DNA of 64,000 nucleotides from Yamagishiella unicocca (GCA_003116995.1 BDSL01000001.1:682001-746000), one strand, 5' to 3'; positions 42,228 to 54,423 are shown, numbered from the stretch's first letter. The notes: generated from the letters alone by a model not told the origin. Numbers and translations: made by a program.

Positions 42228-42823
42228 GACTCCTGCAAGAACATGTTGTGCACCACCTCGCGGGCAAGGAAAACACCCACACGGGCAGGCCTGACAGGGC
42301 TGCTGTGCTCCAACAAGCCCTTGGACATGGCCCAGACATTGACATCTGCCACATCCAGGACGAACTTCAGACACGATGCTTTGGCATTACACAAGGCCAT
42401 GACACCGCAGGTCATGAAGGAGGTGCCTCCCAGCTTTGTGTGGGCAGGATCGAAGATGTCCTGTGCTGCCTCGCTGGGAAGTGGCAGACAGATGTGCTGC
42501 GGCTGAGGCAGGCTTCCGACCAAGGACATGGTGGTGGTGGCAATGTCACAAGCGGAAACTACATTGGCAGCTGTGGACGAAGGAACAGAGCCAGATGCAA
42601 AAGCAGAAGCCAGGGTGGAAGTAGTGGCAGATGAAGTCGGAAGCCCCAGTTGATGCAGGATGCATATTATTTTACGAACACGGACGACCACACCGTGCCG
42701 CGGCCGTGCGCAGAGCAACCACGAGCAAGGGCCGATGCGCCGGTCCCCTACAGGCCTACTACTCACCCTGTCCGCCCTCCCTGGAGTTCGGGCTGGTCCC
42801 TTGCTTGGCCCTGCCAAAGGCAA
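42080..42823 (-). CDS. Unrecognised ORF next to the GIY-YIG ORF, 247 codons
   Basis: An open minus-strand frame with a plausible amino-acid composition (FLDPAHTKLGGTSF-like stretches, KFVLDVADVNVWAMSKG, VVHNMFLQESYHQDVCAA). Its third codon positions are mostly G or C, whereas the overlapping plus-strand frame is not so biased, so this strand is the better coding candidate. It overlaps the end of the GIY-YIG frame tail to tail. No family was recognised; it may belong to the same mobile element. Start and exon limits are uncertain. Confidence 0.35.
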   Translation of the reverse strand: MPLAGPSKGPARTPGRADRVSSRPVGDRRIGPCSWLLCARPRHGVVVRVRKIICILHQLGLPTSSATTSTLASAFASGSVPSSTAANVVSACDIATTTMSLVGSLPQPQHICLPLPSEAAQDIFDPAHTKLGGTSFMTCGVMALCNAKASCLKFVLDVADVNVWAMSKGLLEHSSPVRPARVGVFLAREVVHNMFLQESYHQDVCAADVDLYIGGAMSKVASKLINKCLVMCMWMQVQVLGALLRML

Positions 42824-42829
42824 AATCTT

Positions 42830-43790
42830 GAAAGAAGTCGTTGGAGTTGGTGCTCTTGGACAACTACGATCCCTAAAGTGTTCGGCCCAGTGCCGAGGAA
42901 AGGATGGTCCGGCAGGAACCGTTACTGTGGGTTCCAGACCAACACTTATTGCTGAGATGATGATGCGGATCTTGTTGCAGCTTTCATCTAGTTAATTTTG
43001 ACGTGATCAAGGGAGCCCTCCGGCTGGCACAAGGAGAACAGGAAACGTAAACGACGAGTTTGGCTGGAGGAATCCAAATTTGCTTCGCCGTGCATCAGCC
43101 GTTGGTTGCCCTGGAGGCAGGTGTCTCTTGCCAGTTATTCCAGGCAACGTTTCATAGGTCCCACTGCTAGCGGCATTGTAAAGAGAAACGCTTTACGTTG
43201 CAGCTGCTCAGCAAGATGCGCAATACTCACGGCGCTTAGGACAGACGTGCTTTCTAAGAAATTGCCATGCCTTTAGAGCGCCGTTGCACTGCCGTTCAGT
43301 AATAGATGGACGTACCAACCCCTGCCACCGACCGTCAAGCCTACGAGGCCCTCCGCGTTGCCGGGAAGATGTGGGGCGGAGCTGCTGCTGCTGCTCGATA
43401 TGCACATGGCGGCTGAAAGTCACGCGATCGGTCAAGGACTGATAACACGCCGCCCCAAGCGCAACTTAATAATACAAGAGACTCTTCACCAAAAAATAAA
43501 TCACCATGTTTTCGGCATTAGTAATGTCCAATTTGCCAGGACTCAAAAGGAATCCCTCCATGAGCGCCCAAATCGCTATGTACGTGTTCAGTGTATATGC
43601 CGACGGCCAAAGTTGTGACGGGCGTTGTAAGTTGGCGCTGTCCATATCAAATACGAGGTTGTCGGAACATGTTTCCATGTGGCACCCGAGACGTACACCT
43701 CACGTCCCTGTTCAACACACGTCCGTGTCACGGCTAATGGCTGCTGCGCCACAACGTAACTCAAGAAATACAATACTGCCCGAAATCACA
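42830..43790. other. Gene-free interval
   Basis: No exon or repeat of note. It is of mixed composition and lies immediately downstream of the cysteine dioxygenase gene. Confidence 0.5.
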
Positions 43791-43793
43791 AGG

Positions 43794-43798
43794 TTACA
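43794..43798 (-). terminator. TGTAA poly(A) signal, cysteine dioxygenase gene
   Basis: TTACA on the plus strand (TGTAA on the minus strand) is 72 nt past the stop at 43870; a second TTACA lies at 43807-43811. The short 3' UTR and spacing fit volvocine polyadenylation. Confidence 0.55.
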
Positions 43799-43869
43799 AC
43801 CATATATTACAGACCCCAATCCTGATCCCCATTCCTTCACCCAGCCCTATACTTTGGAGGGCCCTCGCC

Positions 43870-45776
43870 CTACACCCGTACCCCGCCCTTGGAGTAGTAC
43901 CCCGGAATGCGCTCCGTGACGCCATTGTCCTCATAGATCTTGACGCGGCGGATGGGCGGCGAGTAGAGGTGCAGGGTAACACCCCCCTCCGTAGTCCAGC
44001 CCCCACTGCACCTGGCGTTGTGCGCCTCAAGCTGCTCCGGGGTCATGTAACACCCCACCGTGTGGAGGGCCAGGTGGTCGTTGATGTAGCCCACGTCGCC
44101 AACCTGCGGCCGGGCGGAGGTGGTTCGAGCGGTTGGCATAAGGGGGGAAGCGTAGCCCGAATGTGTCGTCCAAGACGGTATCGTACAGATGACTTCTCTT
44201 TGACAACAAGGATTGGCCGTCGCAACCCCAGCCATGAGCTAACGACCTTTGCTTTCCCAGGTTGACACGACATTGACTCATGTCAACCGCTTCGACCGCT
44301 TCGCTTTTGCATGCGGGCACCGCTGCCGGGTTGCCTTGCCCTGACACCAGCGACTGACACGTGGAATATAATCCCCCGCCCGTGGTACCCCTCCCTCCGT
44401 CCCTCCCGCCTCCCGCTCTCACCTTCATGTCGGTGGTATGGGTGGCCTCAACGAACACGGTGCCGCTGCTGCCCTCCTCCGGGTCGGCGGCGGCCGGGGC
44501 TGCTGGCTGGTCCTCGCCTCCGCCCACCAGCTGGTACTGCACCTCACGCATCTCGCCATCCAGTATGGCGAGCCAACAATGGGAGGCGGCGTGGTTGTGC
44601 ACGCGGGAAACCTGACCGCCCTTCCAACAGAGCACCTGGAGGGGAGGGAGGGTGCCGGAGGGGCGTGACGGGGGCTCGTCAGCTGGTGCAGGTTGCGGGG
44701 ATTGCACCTGTTGTGTATATCGGACTGGTGGTCAATATCCGGGAGCCCCGATCGCGATTACAGCTCAGGAGGCGCAAACTGCCAGTCCACGCACTTACAC
44801 GAGTTGACTGATACTACTTCATGGAGATGGCCAGGTGTCGCATGTCACTTACACAGCCACCCCGGTAATGAACACAACAGCCCCAGTGCTACACCCGAAG
44901 CCGTCGACTGCCCTGCTCGCCGTCTGCCCTGCCCGCCGCCGCATACCCCCGGGCGGACACGGAAGGCCACCCACGCACGGCCCCGCGGCAGTGTGGTCCC
45001 TCATTCCAATGAGGGCTTCTTCCGCCAACGCGGACTGCTCCACATCCACCGAACTCCCCTCCCCCCCACACACACGTGGGATTCGGCCGTGCATTCGCGG
45101 CAATATACACCCCCCACACGCACGCCTGCTGCCGCCACCCACAATGAGCTCGAAGTCATCGTTAGCTTCCACCAGGTTCCTCACGTAATGCAGGTCGTTG
45201 AAGAGGGCGAAGCGGCGCCAGTCACCGCCACTACACGCGTAGGCCTGCGCCGTAGCCACAAACAGCAGCAGGGATAGTAATGCCGCTGTGCCAGGCCCGC
45301 ATCTGCCGAGTCGTGGGTCCCATCCGTGTGCCCCCGCCCCCAACGCCCTGGTGCCAAACTGGACGTACTCAGGGATAATAGCCAGGGCCGCAACCGCTCG
45401 ATCAACTGCCGATGGTTCGGGTTTGCAGCTGGTGTATAATTTCAAGTCCTAATGGGTATAGGCGTTGTAACCGTGGACGTACCCGCAACCGGCGCTTGCT
45501 GTGACAAGCGCCGCATTGCCCGCGTGACCTCCGTCCCCCATCTGCCTCGCTCCCCCTTACGCCCGTCCCTACCTTGAGCAACCCTTGCACCTTGTCGTTC
45601 AGACGTTTGAACGATGCGGGGTCCTGTTGGTTGTCGATCACGTAACCCGCGGCCTTCTCCGCATCGAAGGCGCCGCGTAGCTGAGTAAGCAGCTGCTCAA
45701 TTGGCTCCGGCTTGGGGGACGGGTTGTGCTCCTCCTGGCCACAACAACTCCTGGGCACGGCATCAGCTGCGTTGGC
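43870..45776 (-). CDS. Cysteine dioxygenase (type I), 5' end incomplete
   Basis: Visible exons: 45776-45573, 45244-45143, 44635-44423 and 44103-43870, all phase 0, 250 codons. The cupin enzyme oxidises cysteine to cysteine sulfinate with a mononuclear iron. Signature parts are HYVRNLVEANDDFELIV, VLCWKGGQVSRVHNHAASHCW (two iron histidines; the following SHC cysteine), YINDHLALHTVG (third histidine) and TLHLYSPPI (tyrosine). The Cys of SHCW and Tyr of HLYSPP are the pair that form the thioether cofactor in mammalian enzymes, so cofactor formation is possible. An insertion of about 20 residues (GGEDQPAAPAAADPEEG) lies after the first cupin motif. No ATG is found in frame at the beginning of the first exon; a 3' splice site at 45776 suggests an upstream first exon that I could not identify. 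Confidence 0.88.
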
Positions 45777-48378
45777 CTGCACCGAGTGACGGGTGAAGGG
45801 GTGGTCAGGAGCAGCGCTATTCACACAGGCATGGCATGGCTGCCAGAGGCAGCGGCGGCATTTGCGGGGTGACAAAGCCGGGGACCGCCACACAGTAGCA
45901 GGCCAACCGTCGCACTATTTCGTTACAGAATTTGGAGTGGTACAAACCCCAAATCGATGCCCTAGCTTGCGATACTATGGGATCCTAACTTTGGAAACCA
46001 GATATGGAAGTGACAGGCGGAGCACCTGTTGCCATGCGCAACATGACGATCAACCTACAGCCTCGCCTCGAAACGATCGGACGCAGGCGAGGGGCAAAAC
46101 TCGAAAAGGGTACGAGCATCATAGCACATAGGCTTGTGCACTCGCTTACGCACAGTCCAATTGCTGTGTCCCCACCTTACAGTCGACCACGACGACCCCG
46201 TCATCAGGATTAGAAACCGCTGTGCCCGGCATTGTGAAGTCTATTGCTGAATACGAAGGTCGTCAAACGCAGATCTCTTGCAAAATCTCAGGCAGTGCGA
46301 ACCAGTCAGGGTTCAAGTGAAACGCTGTCCAGAGCAAGCGACGGTGGTTGACAAGACAATATAGGAATGATCACTTCGTTGTCCAAGAAAGATGTGGAAG
46401 ACGTCACAGATTAAAACGACTGTCGAAGACCTAGACCACCGTGACACACTTGCTGCGAGTAACTGTGTGACCAATAAATACAGGAGCACACATTTACAAT
46501 TACAATACTTCGTATATTGCTACTGTTTACATATCAATGGCCTCGCACGCTGCAGCGAGGCCCGCAGGCCACCATAACCGCCGGATCCAAGTGATATGTG
46601 TGTCTGTACCTCGCAAGTACCTTGCCTATCAATACGCAAGGTGATGTTCACGTACACGAAGCAGTTGTGTAATTCGTGGATCCGCCGCGGCATCGTGGAA
46701 GTAATTGATCTCGACAGCTCGCGCCGCACGGCGTCGGCAGAGCCATCCATTGAGTATTGTTTTTAAAGGCAATTATTTCCAGGAATTAGCATAATCGGGA
46801 CCCACTAAGCGACTGGAACGTTGCAATATAAATGTCATTCCGCAAGGGCCTTCTGAGGACGGATAACGGCAGCATTGGCTTCAGTTAATTTATGTGCCTC
46901 AACTAATCCTGATAGGGCAGCATGCCTTTTTACTTGCGATGGGACGGGGGGCTGCGGCCCGGCGGGCGGTGGCCCGGCGGGACGAACACTGTGCAGACGA
47001 CGCGAACGCAAAGTCGTGGCTCGTCGCAGTCTATGCATGCGAGCGACATAATCCTTTGTGCTCATTGGATTCCCTCCGTCAGGCCTCCTATCGCGGCATC
47101 GCGTCCGTATGGAAACCCGTGGAACAACATGGAACGACCATGACGGTCCGTCTCCGTGTTGGTAGTTGCTGCCGTTGCAGACCGTTGGTCGGAGACCCTG
47201 GTTCCCGTTCCTGCCCATTCCAGTCTTACGCTACAGGATCTCAACCCACTCCACCGCATGCCGTCCTGCGGAACCCGCACGCCCTAGAAACGGGAGCTAA
47301 CTAGCTAGCCCACCCGAGGTTGCGACCTGCTGCGCTTGGCACCTCCGTGTGCCAGGCTGTCAAAAATCCGCCTCCACGCACATGCCGCCCTACCCGGACA
47401 GTGCTTCACACCACACGACACCACACCAGCAGCCATGCACCCTTACCGCGGTCTGTCGGCCTTGTCCAAAGCAAGTTGCGTGCAGTGGTGCTGCCCCGGC
47501 AGGGTCGGGGCACCTGTGCCCCCTGGTCGCTTCAAAGGTTCTTCGGGCCTTGTGTTCGCGTGTGCGCATCACTGCTGCGATGGGCTGACGAAACAGAACA
47601 CCTCAAATGGTGTTGCTTGTTGGAAGGGCCACCTGCTACACGTACTACGGCCTATTGAGGCGAAATCGTCGCGGGGTTGTCTGCCCGCTGCCGCCGCTCT
47701 GGCGCCGTAGCCAGCAGCCCAAGCTGCACTTCCGCGTTGCTGCCATAGGCCAATGCCCACGGAATCCAGTTATGCGATTTTGGGAGCAAGGAAGGAAGCA
47801 TAGCGGCACAGCGACACAGCAGCAGAATGAAACGGATGAAGAAGTCCCCCAGCACACCGTCCTTTGAGCACACAGCTGGACACATCGAAAAGTACGGGAT
47901 ACAACCAATACCACCAACACCACCATCACCGCCACCAATACCGCCACCACCGCCACCGCCACCAATACCACCACCACCTTCACCACTGGAGCAAACCCAG
48001 CGCCGTCATCCAACACCAACGCACTTTTCAGGGCTCCCCACAAACCAAATCACCCAGATCAGCAAAATGCACAGAGAAACGATAACGACGTAAATGCACC
48101 GGTTCTCGGAGTTCTCGGGCGCAACAGAGACCCCTCCCCTCCCCCTTCCGCCGCCTCTGCAGCCCCCGAGCAACTAATTGCACGACCTCCTGCGCGCCTA
48201 CTCCTACTGCCTTTCCTACTTACGCAACCGTAACGGCAACCGCTCCGTACACAAACAGTCCCCGCCCCCTTCACTTAGCACGCCCACCCAGCAAGCGGTC
48301 AAGTTGCGCGCATGCTGATGCGCTACTGATTAAGTTCCCCCTTGCTCCTCATTCCTCAAGGCTCCCCCTCATTCCTCA
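45777..48378. other. Gene-poor interval between cysteine dioxygenase and the large minus-strand gene
   Basis: It should include the missing first exon of the dioxygenase gene near its left end. An open frame at 47218-46835 (-) ends with a Lys/Ala-rich stretch but has no family. A CACCAC/CCACCG-rich low-complexity tract lies at 47905-47990. Nothing else is supported. Confidence 0.45.
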
Positions 48379-51300
48379 CTAAGGCCGCAGCCCCGTGGTC
48401 TGGGTGACCTGCCGCAGCTGCTCCATGAAGGCAAGCAGGTGCGAGCTGGTGATGGCTTCGGAGCCCGGGTACGGCTTGCCGTGGTACGACAGCGTCCACT
48501 CGCAATCCGTCTGCAGCCGAGCCGCCAGCGCCTCCACCCACCGGGTCTGTCGCAGCACCCGCACACACAGCTTGGACAGCTGGCTGAGGCTGAGGCGCTC
48601 GCTCTGCCCCGCCTCGATCTCCCGCTGCACAGCCACGAGGGCTTCCACCTGGGGCCGGCGGGGCGGCGGCAGGAGAGGGGGACGAAGGGAGAGATGGGGG
48701 GGAGAGAGCGGCTGAGCGGCTGCGGGACGGAATGAAGCGGGGGCCAAGGTGACGGAGGTGGCGCCGTCCACCGAGTCGTGACGATGTATGGGACATGAAG
48801 GTTTGCAGGAAACGCTGACCGGTTGAGGTGCCGGTGTGGGCTGCGGTCCGCCGCACCCCCTTTGGTGCCCCCCCCCCTTTGGTGCCCCCCCCCCTTTGGT
48901 CCCCCCCCCCTTTGGTGCCCCCCCCCCTTTGGTGCCCCCCCCCCCTTTGGTGCCCCCCCCCTCTTTGGTGCCCCCCCCCTCTTTGGTGCCCCCCCCTCTT
49001 TGGTGCCCCCCCTCTTTGGTGCCCCCCCCCTCTTTGGTGCCCCCCATCTTTGGTGCCGTCGCGATTCGGCTGGCGCAGTGAAACTCGCAAACGGCTCGAC
49101 GCCGTTACACGTCTTTCCCCCGGCCGCAACCCGCCTTCCCCTCCTGCCCCTCCCCGCCCCCCTACCTGCGCCTCTCTCCCCAGCACCGCCATCGCCGCCT
49201 GCTCCCACAGCTCCAGGTTGCGAGCGAACTGCAGCGCCCTGTCCCTCCCGGTGAAGGCCAGAACCAGGTCCAGCTGCATGGTGGGAGGCATGGCCAGCAG
49301 CCGCCACAGCCGCTCCAGGCGGGACCGCACGTAGCCGCCGGCGTCCATGTCCCCGGGGGGCAGCGGAGGCAGCGGCAGGAGGCCCTCGGGGGGGGCCGCG
49401 GGAGTGCTGTCCTCCACTTCTGGGGATCGAGGAGCGGAGCGGGCGGCGCAAACGGGCGCGCTCATTGTTGGGAGCCAACCACACAGCCCAGAGCCCGTTT
49501 AGCTGCATCCAGCTCGGACGTACGGAGCCCCCTCCCGTGGATGCCGATTCGCGGGTTGCCGCTGCTGACGCCGGTGCCAAGCTGCCCAGGTGCCGCACCC
49601 CCGTACCCCACCGGCCCGCCCACCCGCTCACCTGCCAGCTCGGACTCAAAGGTGTGCATCCACGGGTCGTCGATCACCGCGTCGGGTCGCCGCGGCCGCT
49701 GAAGCGGCGGCGGCGGCGCGGGGGCGGTATGCGCCCGGGAGTTTGGCGCCATGGCGGGGGGCGGGGGCGACCAGCGCCGCTCGCCGGCCGACGAGTCGGG
49801 CGAGTGGCGGCGCAGGTGGTCCAGGTGGTGCGCGTTGGCGTCCTCCAAAACCCGAGTTTGCCCCTGGGTGGTGCCGGGGAGACCCGCGGAGATGGCCCGC
49901 TGCCGCATGCTGAGGTACGACGGCCAGATGCCGGAGCCGTCGCCCTCCTGGGCGGTGGCGTCGGTGGCATCGCTGCCCGAGGTGCGCGCGCTGTCGCTGC
50001 CGAGCGTGTGGGCGCTGTCGCCGCCGTCGATGAGGCCGCCGCTGCCGAGGGGGGTGGCGGCGGGGGCGGCGGACTTGCTGCGGACCCGCCGGTGCATGCT
50101 GCGGCGCGTCCTGAAGGGGGCCATGGTGGGCGGGGGACAGGGTATGGGGGACGAGGTTTGGAGGCGGGGGACACGGCAACGGATAGGCCTCATTCTGACC
50201 CAGGCTGCTCCCTCTTCGGGCGGTGCGGCGGGTGCGCTGCGCTGCGGCCCTCAGAACACCCCCATGTGCCTAGCGCCCCACACCCTCCCCTGCACCCCTT
50301 CCCACTGCTGCACGCCTCCCCCCCTACCGGAACTTCTCCCTCCCCTGCCCCCTCCACGCACGCCTCACACGCCCTTGGCACCCACATGAGCACGGCCGCC
50401 AAGTGCCCCGCCCACACCACCACAGCCCCCCGCCCAGCGCACCCGTCGTCTTCTGGCTTGGGCGGCAGCCTCATCTGCGCCAGCTCCCCCGTGTGCTCCT
50501 GCACGTGGTCCAGAGCGGCGCGGATGAACTGGGGCAGTGTGGCGGCGGTGAGCAGCTGCTTAGAGGCGGCGCCCAGCTGGGAGGCCAGAACAGCCTCGCG
50601 GCTGAGGGAGGAGTAGTTGAAGTTGTTGACGGTGCTGTTGGCGTTTGGCGGGAGAGGAGGAGCGGGAGGAGGGGGGGGGAAGGGGAGTTGGAGAGAAGGG
50701 CGGGGAGGGGTTCCTGGGTGTTGTTGGACAAATGCGGCAACGAAAGCCAACCATAACCAGGTTGCCCCAATCCGAACCCCGTTCACCTGCAGTTAGGTTG
50801 CCTGCCGTTGTTCGCTGCTGCGCCGCCCTGGCCTCGAGATCCCCGCCTCCCCCAACGTGTGTTTCCGGCACAAATACAGTTAACCGTTATAAACCAATCT
50901 ACACCTACTAACCCTATTTTACTCAGGCGCTACCCGGGTGGCCCAGCCGCACTCACGTGTCCTCTTGGATCTGCCCCAGCTTGATCTTGAGCTTCTGCTC
51001 CATCTGCTCCGGAGCCATGGCGAGCGCCTCGACACCCATCCCGTTGCTCTTGAGCAGGGCGTCCTGTACGGCAATAGCAGACCGCAGCACCGGGGTTGGT
51101 TGGCTGTGCAACAGGTGGGGCACCCAACTCCTGTCTTGCTATGCCCCCCTCCCTCCCGTCCGCTTCCTCCCCAACCACCCACACCGCCCCCTCGCCCTCT
51201 ACCCCTCGCCCCCCGCCCCCTCGCCCTCCACGCCCCCCCCTCCCCACCTGTGCCGTGGCCACCTTCTCGTGGTACGCCCTCAGGTTGGCCTCCGTGGTGG

Positions 51301-53572
51301 CCGCCAGGTGCCGCAGCTGCGCCTCGATGACCTCGGGGGGCAGCGTCACCCGCATCCAGTAGTCGGAGGAGCGGGCTGGGGGAGGGGGCAGGAGGGGGGA
51401 AGACCCGGTTACACGACATAGGGAACGGAGGGCAGAAACCCGGCCGGTGGGTTGAGGAAAGCCCGTGGACTAGGACCGAGAAGACCCCGTGGCGTGAGGG
51501 TTGTGACAGGTGGTGTGAGGGGCGAGCAATGGGTGAGGGAGCCCGGGGTTGATGGGCAGGCACGCGCGGGTGGAGCGATACTCCCCTCTGGACCCCCAAC
51601 CCCCAACTCCAGCCGCAACCCCCAACCCCCAACTCCAGCCTCCACCCCCGCCTCACCTGTCCGCTGGGAGCCCACCCCTCCGCCGACCTGCCCCGGCTGA
51701 CCGACCGGCGAGCCCGGCTGCTGCTGCAGGGCGCCGGCGGCGGCGTGGCGGCTCATGCTGGGTATGGAGATGAGCAGGCCGCGGGCCCCGCCGCCTGCTG
51801 GTCCGCTGAAGCTGCCAGTGCCGCCAGGCCCCGCGGCCACCGGCGGGATGCCGGCACGTGAGGCGGCCGCGGCGAAGGAGGTGCTCCGGGTGAGAGTAGG
51901 GCTGCGTCTGGGGGAGGGTGGCGGGTGGCGGGTGGGGGGAGGCGGCGTGAGGGAGGGGCTGAAGGGGGAGGGTCGCACCAGCCACCGCCCCACCCTTGCC
52001 GGCCGTAGCCTCTTGCGCGGCCCCCCCCCCACACTGCTGGTTGCAGCCGTCATCGCGGTGCTGGTCCCGGTACTGCAGCGCCTGGCGGCACGCGAGGCGC
52101 CCCCTCGCCACCGCAACCTGTGCTACCCAGGTGCGCAGCCCCGCACCCGCCCAGGCCCCAGTTCTCCAGCATGCATCTCAAAACGTCTGTTCTAAACGGT
52201 TTTTTCGGGCATCTACGGGTCTTCCTCGAACCCCTCCACCCCCACTCACTGCGCCAGCTCCAAGCCCGGCCCCGGCATCCCCGCCGCCGTGTCCCTCCGC
52301 GACGAGTTGACCCGGGCCGTGTTGGCGGTCGTGAGCGCGGGGGCAGGCTGCCGGCGCCCGGGGCTGCTGCTGCCGGTGCCCCCAGGCAGGTAGGCACCCC
52401 CCAGGGGGGGGCTGGCGGGCGCGACGTCGTCCACCGCCCGCAGCACCCGGTTGTACATGCGCTCCAGCCGCGCCCCCACGTGGTCGTGCTGCAGGGCGCT
52501 GCGGACCTCCTTGCCGTGCTGCGGCGCCCGCAGGCTGGTGGAGGACAGGTGCTTGTGCAGCTCCACACGGTGCATGGAGCGGGTGCGGACGTCGTTGACG
52601 GCGGGCTGGAACACGCCTGCGGGGCGGGGGCCGGGGGCGGAGGGCGGGACGGGGGGTTTGATAAGAGAATCCGCGAATCCACGGCCGACAAACCGAGGGC
52701 GGTGAAGGCGACGGTCCAGCGGAGCGGGCGGGAGGGTGGGTGGAATGGGGGGAGGGGTATGGGGAGGGGTACGGGGAAGGGGGGGGTGCTGCGTGTGCCG
52801 GTTCTTGATGGCGCGGCGCGAGGTGCGGGCTCCGAGCCGTAGCCAGGTCCTATCCACACAGTCTTCCTCGAATCCCACACAGGGAGGGTCGCCGTGCGCA
52901 TCCCCCCGCCCCCACTCACCCAGTGAGAACAGGCGGAAGTGGCGGTTGTCCCGCAGCACCGCACACGCCTGCACGCCCTTCTCCATGCGCTCCACCACGG
53001 ATGGCTTCTCGTGCAGCAGGGTGGCGCGCGCGGCGGAGGTGGCCGAGTAGCGGCCGGGGTCACCGCGCAGGGCGGCCTGAGGGGCGAGGCAGGAGACGGG
53101 AGGGGGGAAGGCACGGCGTGTTTGCTGGCAGCCGAGGGGTAAGAGCCAGCGGCGGTGGCATGTGTCGTGCGCTGGTACGTGTCGCACAGCGCACGGTGGA
53201 TCAGCCTGGGCTGCCCTGGTCGCCGGAGGTGGCTGCGAGGGGCGGGGCGGGGTCCGGGCAGCCGGCGGTGGTGGTGGCGTGCCCTCAATCCCCCTCCCCC
53301 TCTCCCCCTCCCCCTCCCGCTGCTGTGCATGGCGGTGTCGGCTGGGGCGCCGAGGCTGGCGAGGGGCAGCGTAAGGCCCTACTGACCCCTCAGCGGGAAC
53401 CGGCAGCGGCTCCACCCACTCCTCCACCAGCCCCTGGCACCGGGACTGCACCGCTCCAGGCGGGGTTGGGTGGAGTGGGCGCAACCCCGGGGGAGTAGGT
53501 GCCGCCCGGGAGGGGAGGGAGCTGAGGTGTTCAAGCATCTGCTCCCGCTGCCGGGTGCGCCAGAGCGCATAA
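48379..53572 (-). CDS. Large unrecognised protein (main body and C-terminus), 10 exons
   Basis: Exons: 53572-53383, 53076-52920, 52616-52250, 51883-51657, 51375-51248, 51063-50957, 50634-50443, 50110-49632, 49419-49166 and 48648-48379. Phases match throughout and give 790 codons including the stop. Candidate helical or coiled-coil parts are YALWRTRQREQMLEHLSS, VTLPPEVIEAQLRHLAATTE, MEQKLKIKLGQIQED and RDRALQFARNLELWEQAAMA. Low-complexity Ser/Gly/Pro parts separate them, and the C-terminus contains CEWTLSYHGKPYPGSEAI. I do not recognise the family; the pattern of helices with spacers resembles coiled-coil/ciliary proteins, but that is only an impression. The first exon listed begins with a 3' splice site in phase 2 and coding-like residues before the first Met, so the gene continues upstream, most likely into the exons at 54424-54970. 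Confidence 0.7.
48855..49057. repeat. C-run minisatellite, 12 copies of TTTGGT with poly-C spacers, last intron
   Basis: Twelve copies of a 14-18-bp unit, CTTTGGTGCC plus 4-10 C. On the transcribed gene's sense (minus) strand this is a series of long G-runs separated by CACCAAAG, so the nascent RNA and the DNA strand could form G-quadruplexes. It lies in the intron between the last two exons of the large minus-strand gene. Confidence 0.93.
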
Positions 53573-53649
53573 CTGGTGGCACGAGTGAGCTGAGACCGCC
53601 GGACGTGTCAGCGTGAGGCTGGTCGGTAGCTCCTTCGGTGCCGCGGCCT

Positions 53650-53693
53650 GCCAGCCAGCCAGCCAGCCTGCCGGCCAGCCAGCCAACCAGCCG
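53650..53693. repeat. CCAG tetranucleotide microsatellite
   Basis: About ten CCAG/CCGG/CCTG units in a row. It lies in the unresolved stretch between 53572 and 54424 of the large minus-strand gene. Confidence 0.8.
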
Positions 53694-54423
53694 GGGCCCT
53701 CCCGAATGTTATCCTGTTATCCTGGTCCGCTGCACTGCGCTGCCCTCCTCCCCGCCAGACGTCCCCAGCCTCAGCGGCAGCTCCCGCAGGCGCTGATGAC
53801 CCCACCACGCTGGACTGTAATGCTGACGGCCCCAAGCTGTCGGCCCAACGCCGCTGCTTGCGCCCGGCAGCGGATCTTGGGGCAGAGATCAAAACCAAAC
53901 CCCTGTGCGCTCCGGCCACTCCTCCCCCTCTCAACCCAAGGGACAGTCCCAGCTTCACCCTCGGCCCCTCACACCTGCTCCGGACTCTCACTGCCCACCG
54001 CCCATCGCACCTGCTCCGAAACATCCTTTGCCCTCAGCCCCCCGCACTCGCTCCGAAAACTCCATGCCCACCCGGCCTCCACGCCCGGCGCCTTCCAACT
54101 GCATCCGCAGCCGTCTCCCCCATGCACCTTGTCCTCCCCGGTCCACCTGTCCTCCCACCGTACCAGACCCTTACCCCCCTCACGCCAGCACCCTCCCTTC
54201 GTACTTACCCGCCTCCTCCTTACCCGCCTCCTCCTTACCCCACCTCCTCCTTACCCACCCCGCCCGGTCCCTCCCCCTCTCCAGAGGACGGACGATACCA
54301 ACAGCGGCGGCATCTCCAGTACCCAACCCGCGCCCAGAGGCCCGGACCGCGTCCCCCCCACGCTGCAGCTACACTTCCGGTGTAGAGTAACGGGTCCTTT
54401 TCCGTACCCCCACGCGGCCGCAC

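Noticed and set aside
45402..45893. Start of cysteine dioxygenase at the beginning of the open frame near 45893
   Set aside because: The frame has no ATG there, and the 5' part is basic/cysteine-rich and unlike the family. A 3' splice site at 45776 explains the boundary better.
47905..47990. CAC/CCG low-complexity tract considered as a CRISPR-like or coding repeat
   Set aside because: It is an irregular trinucleotide-rich run without spacer structure, and the genome is eukaryotic.
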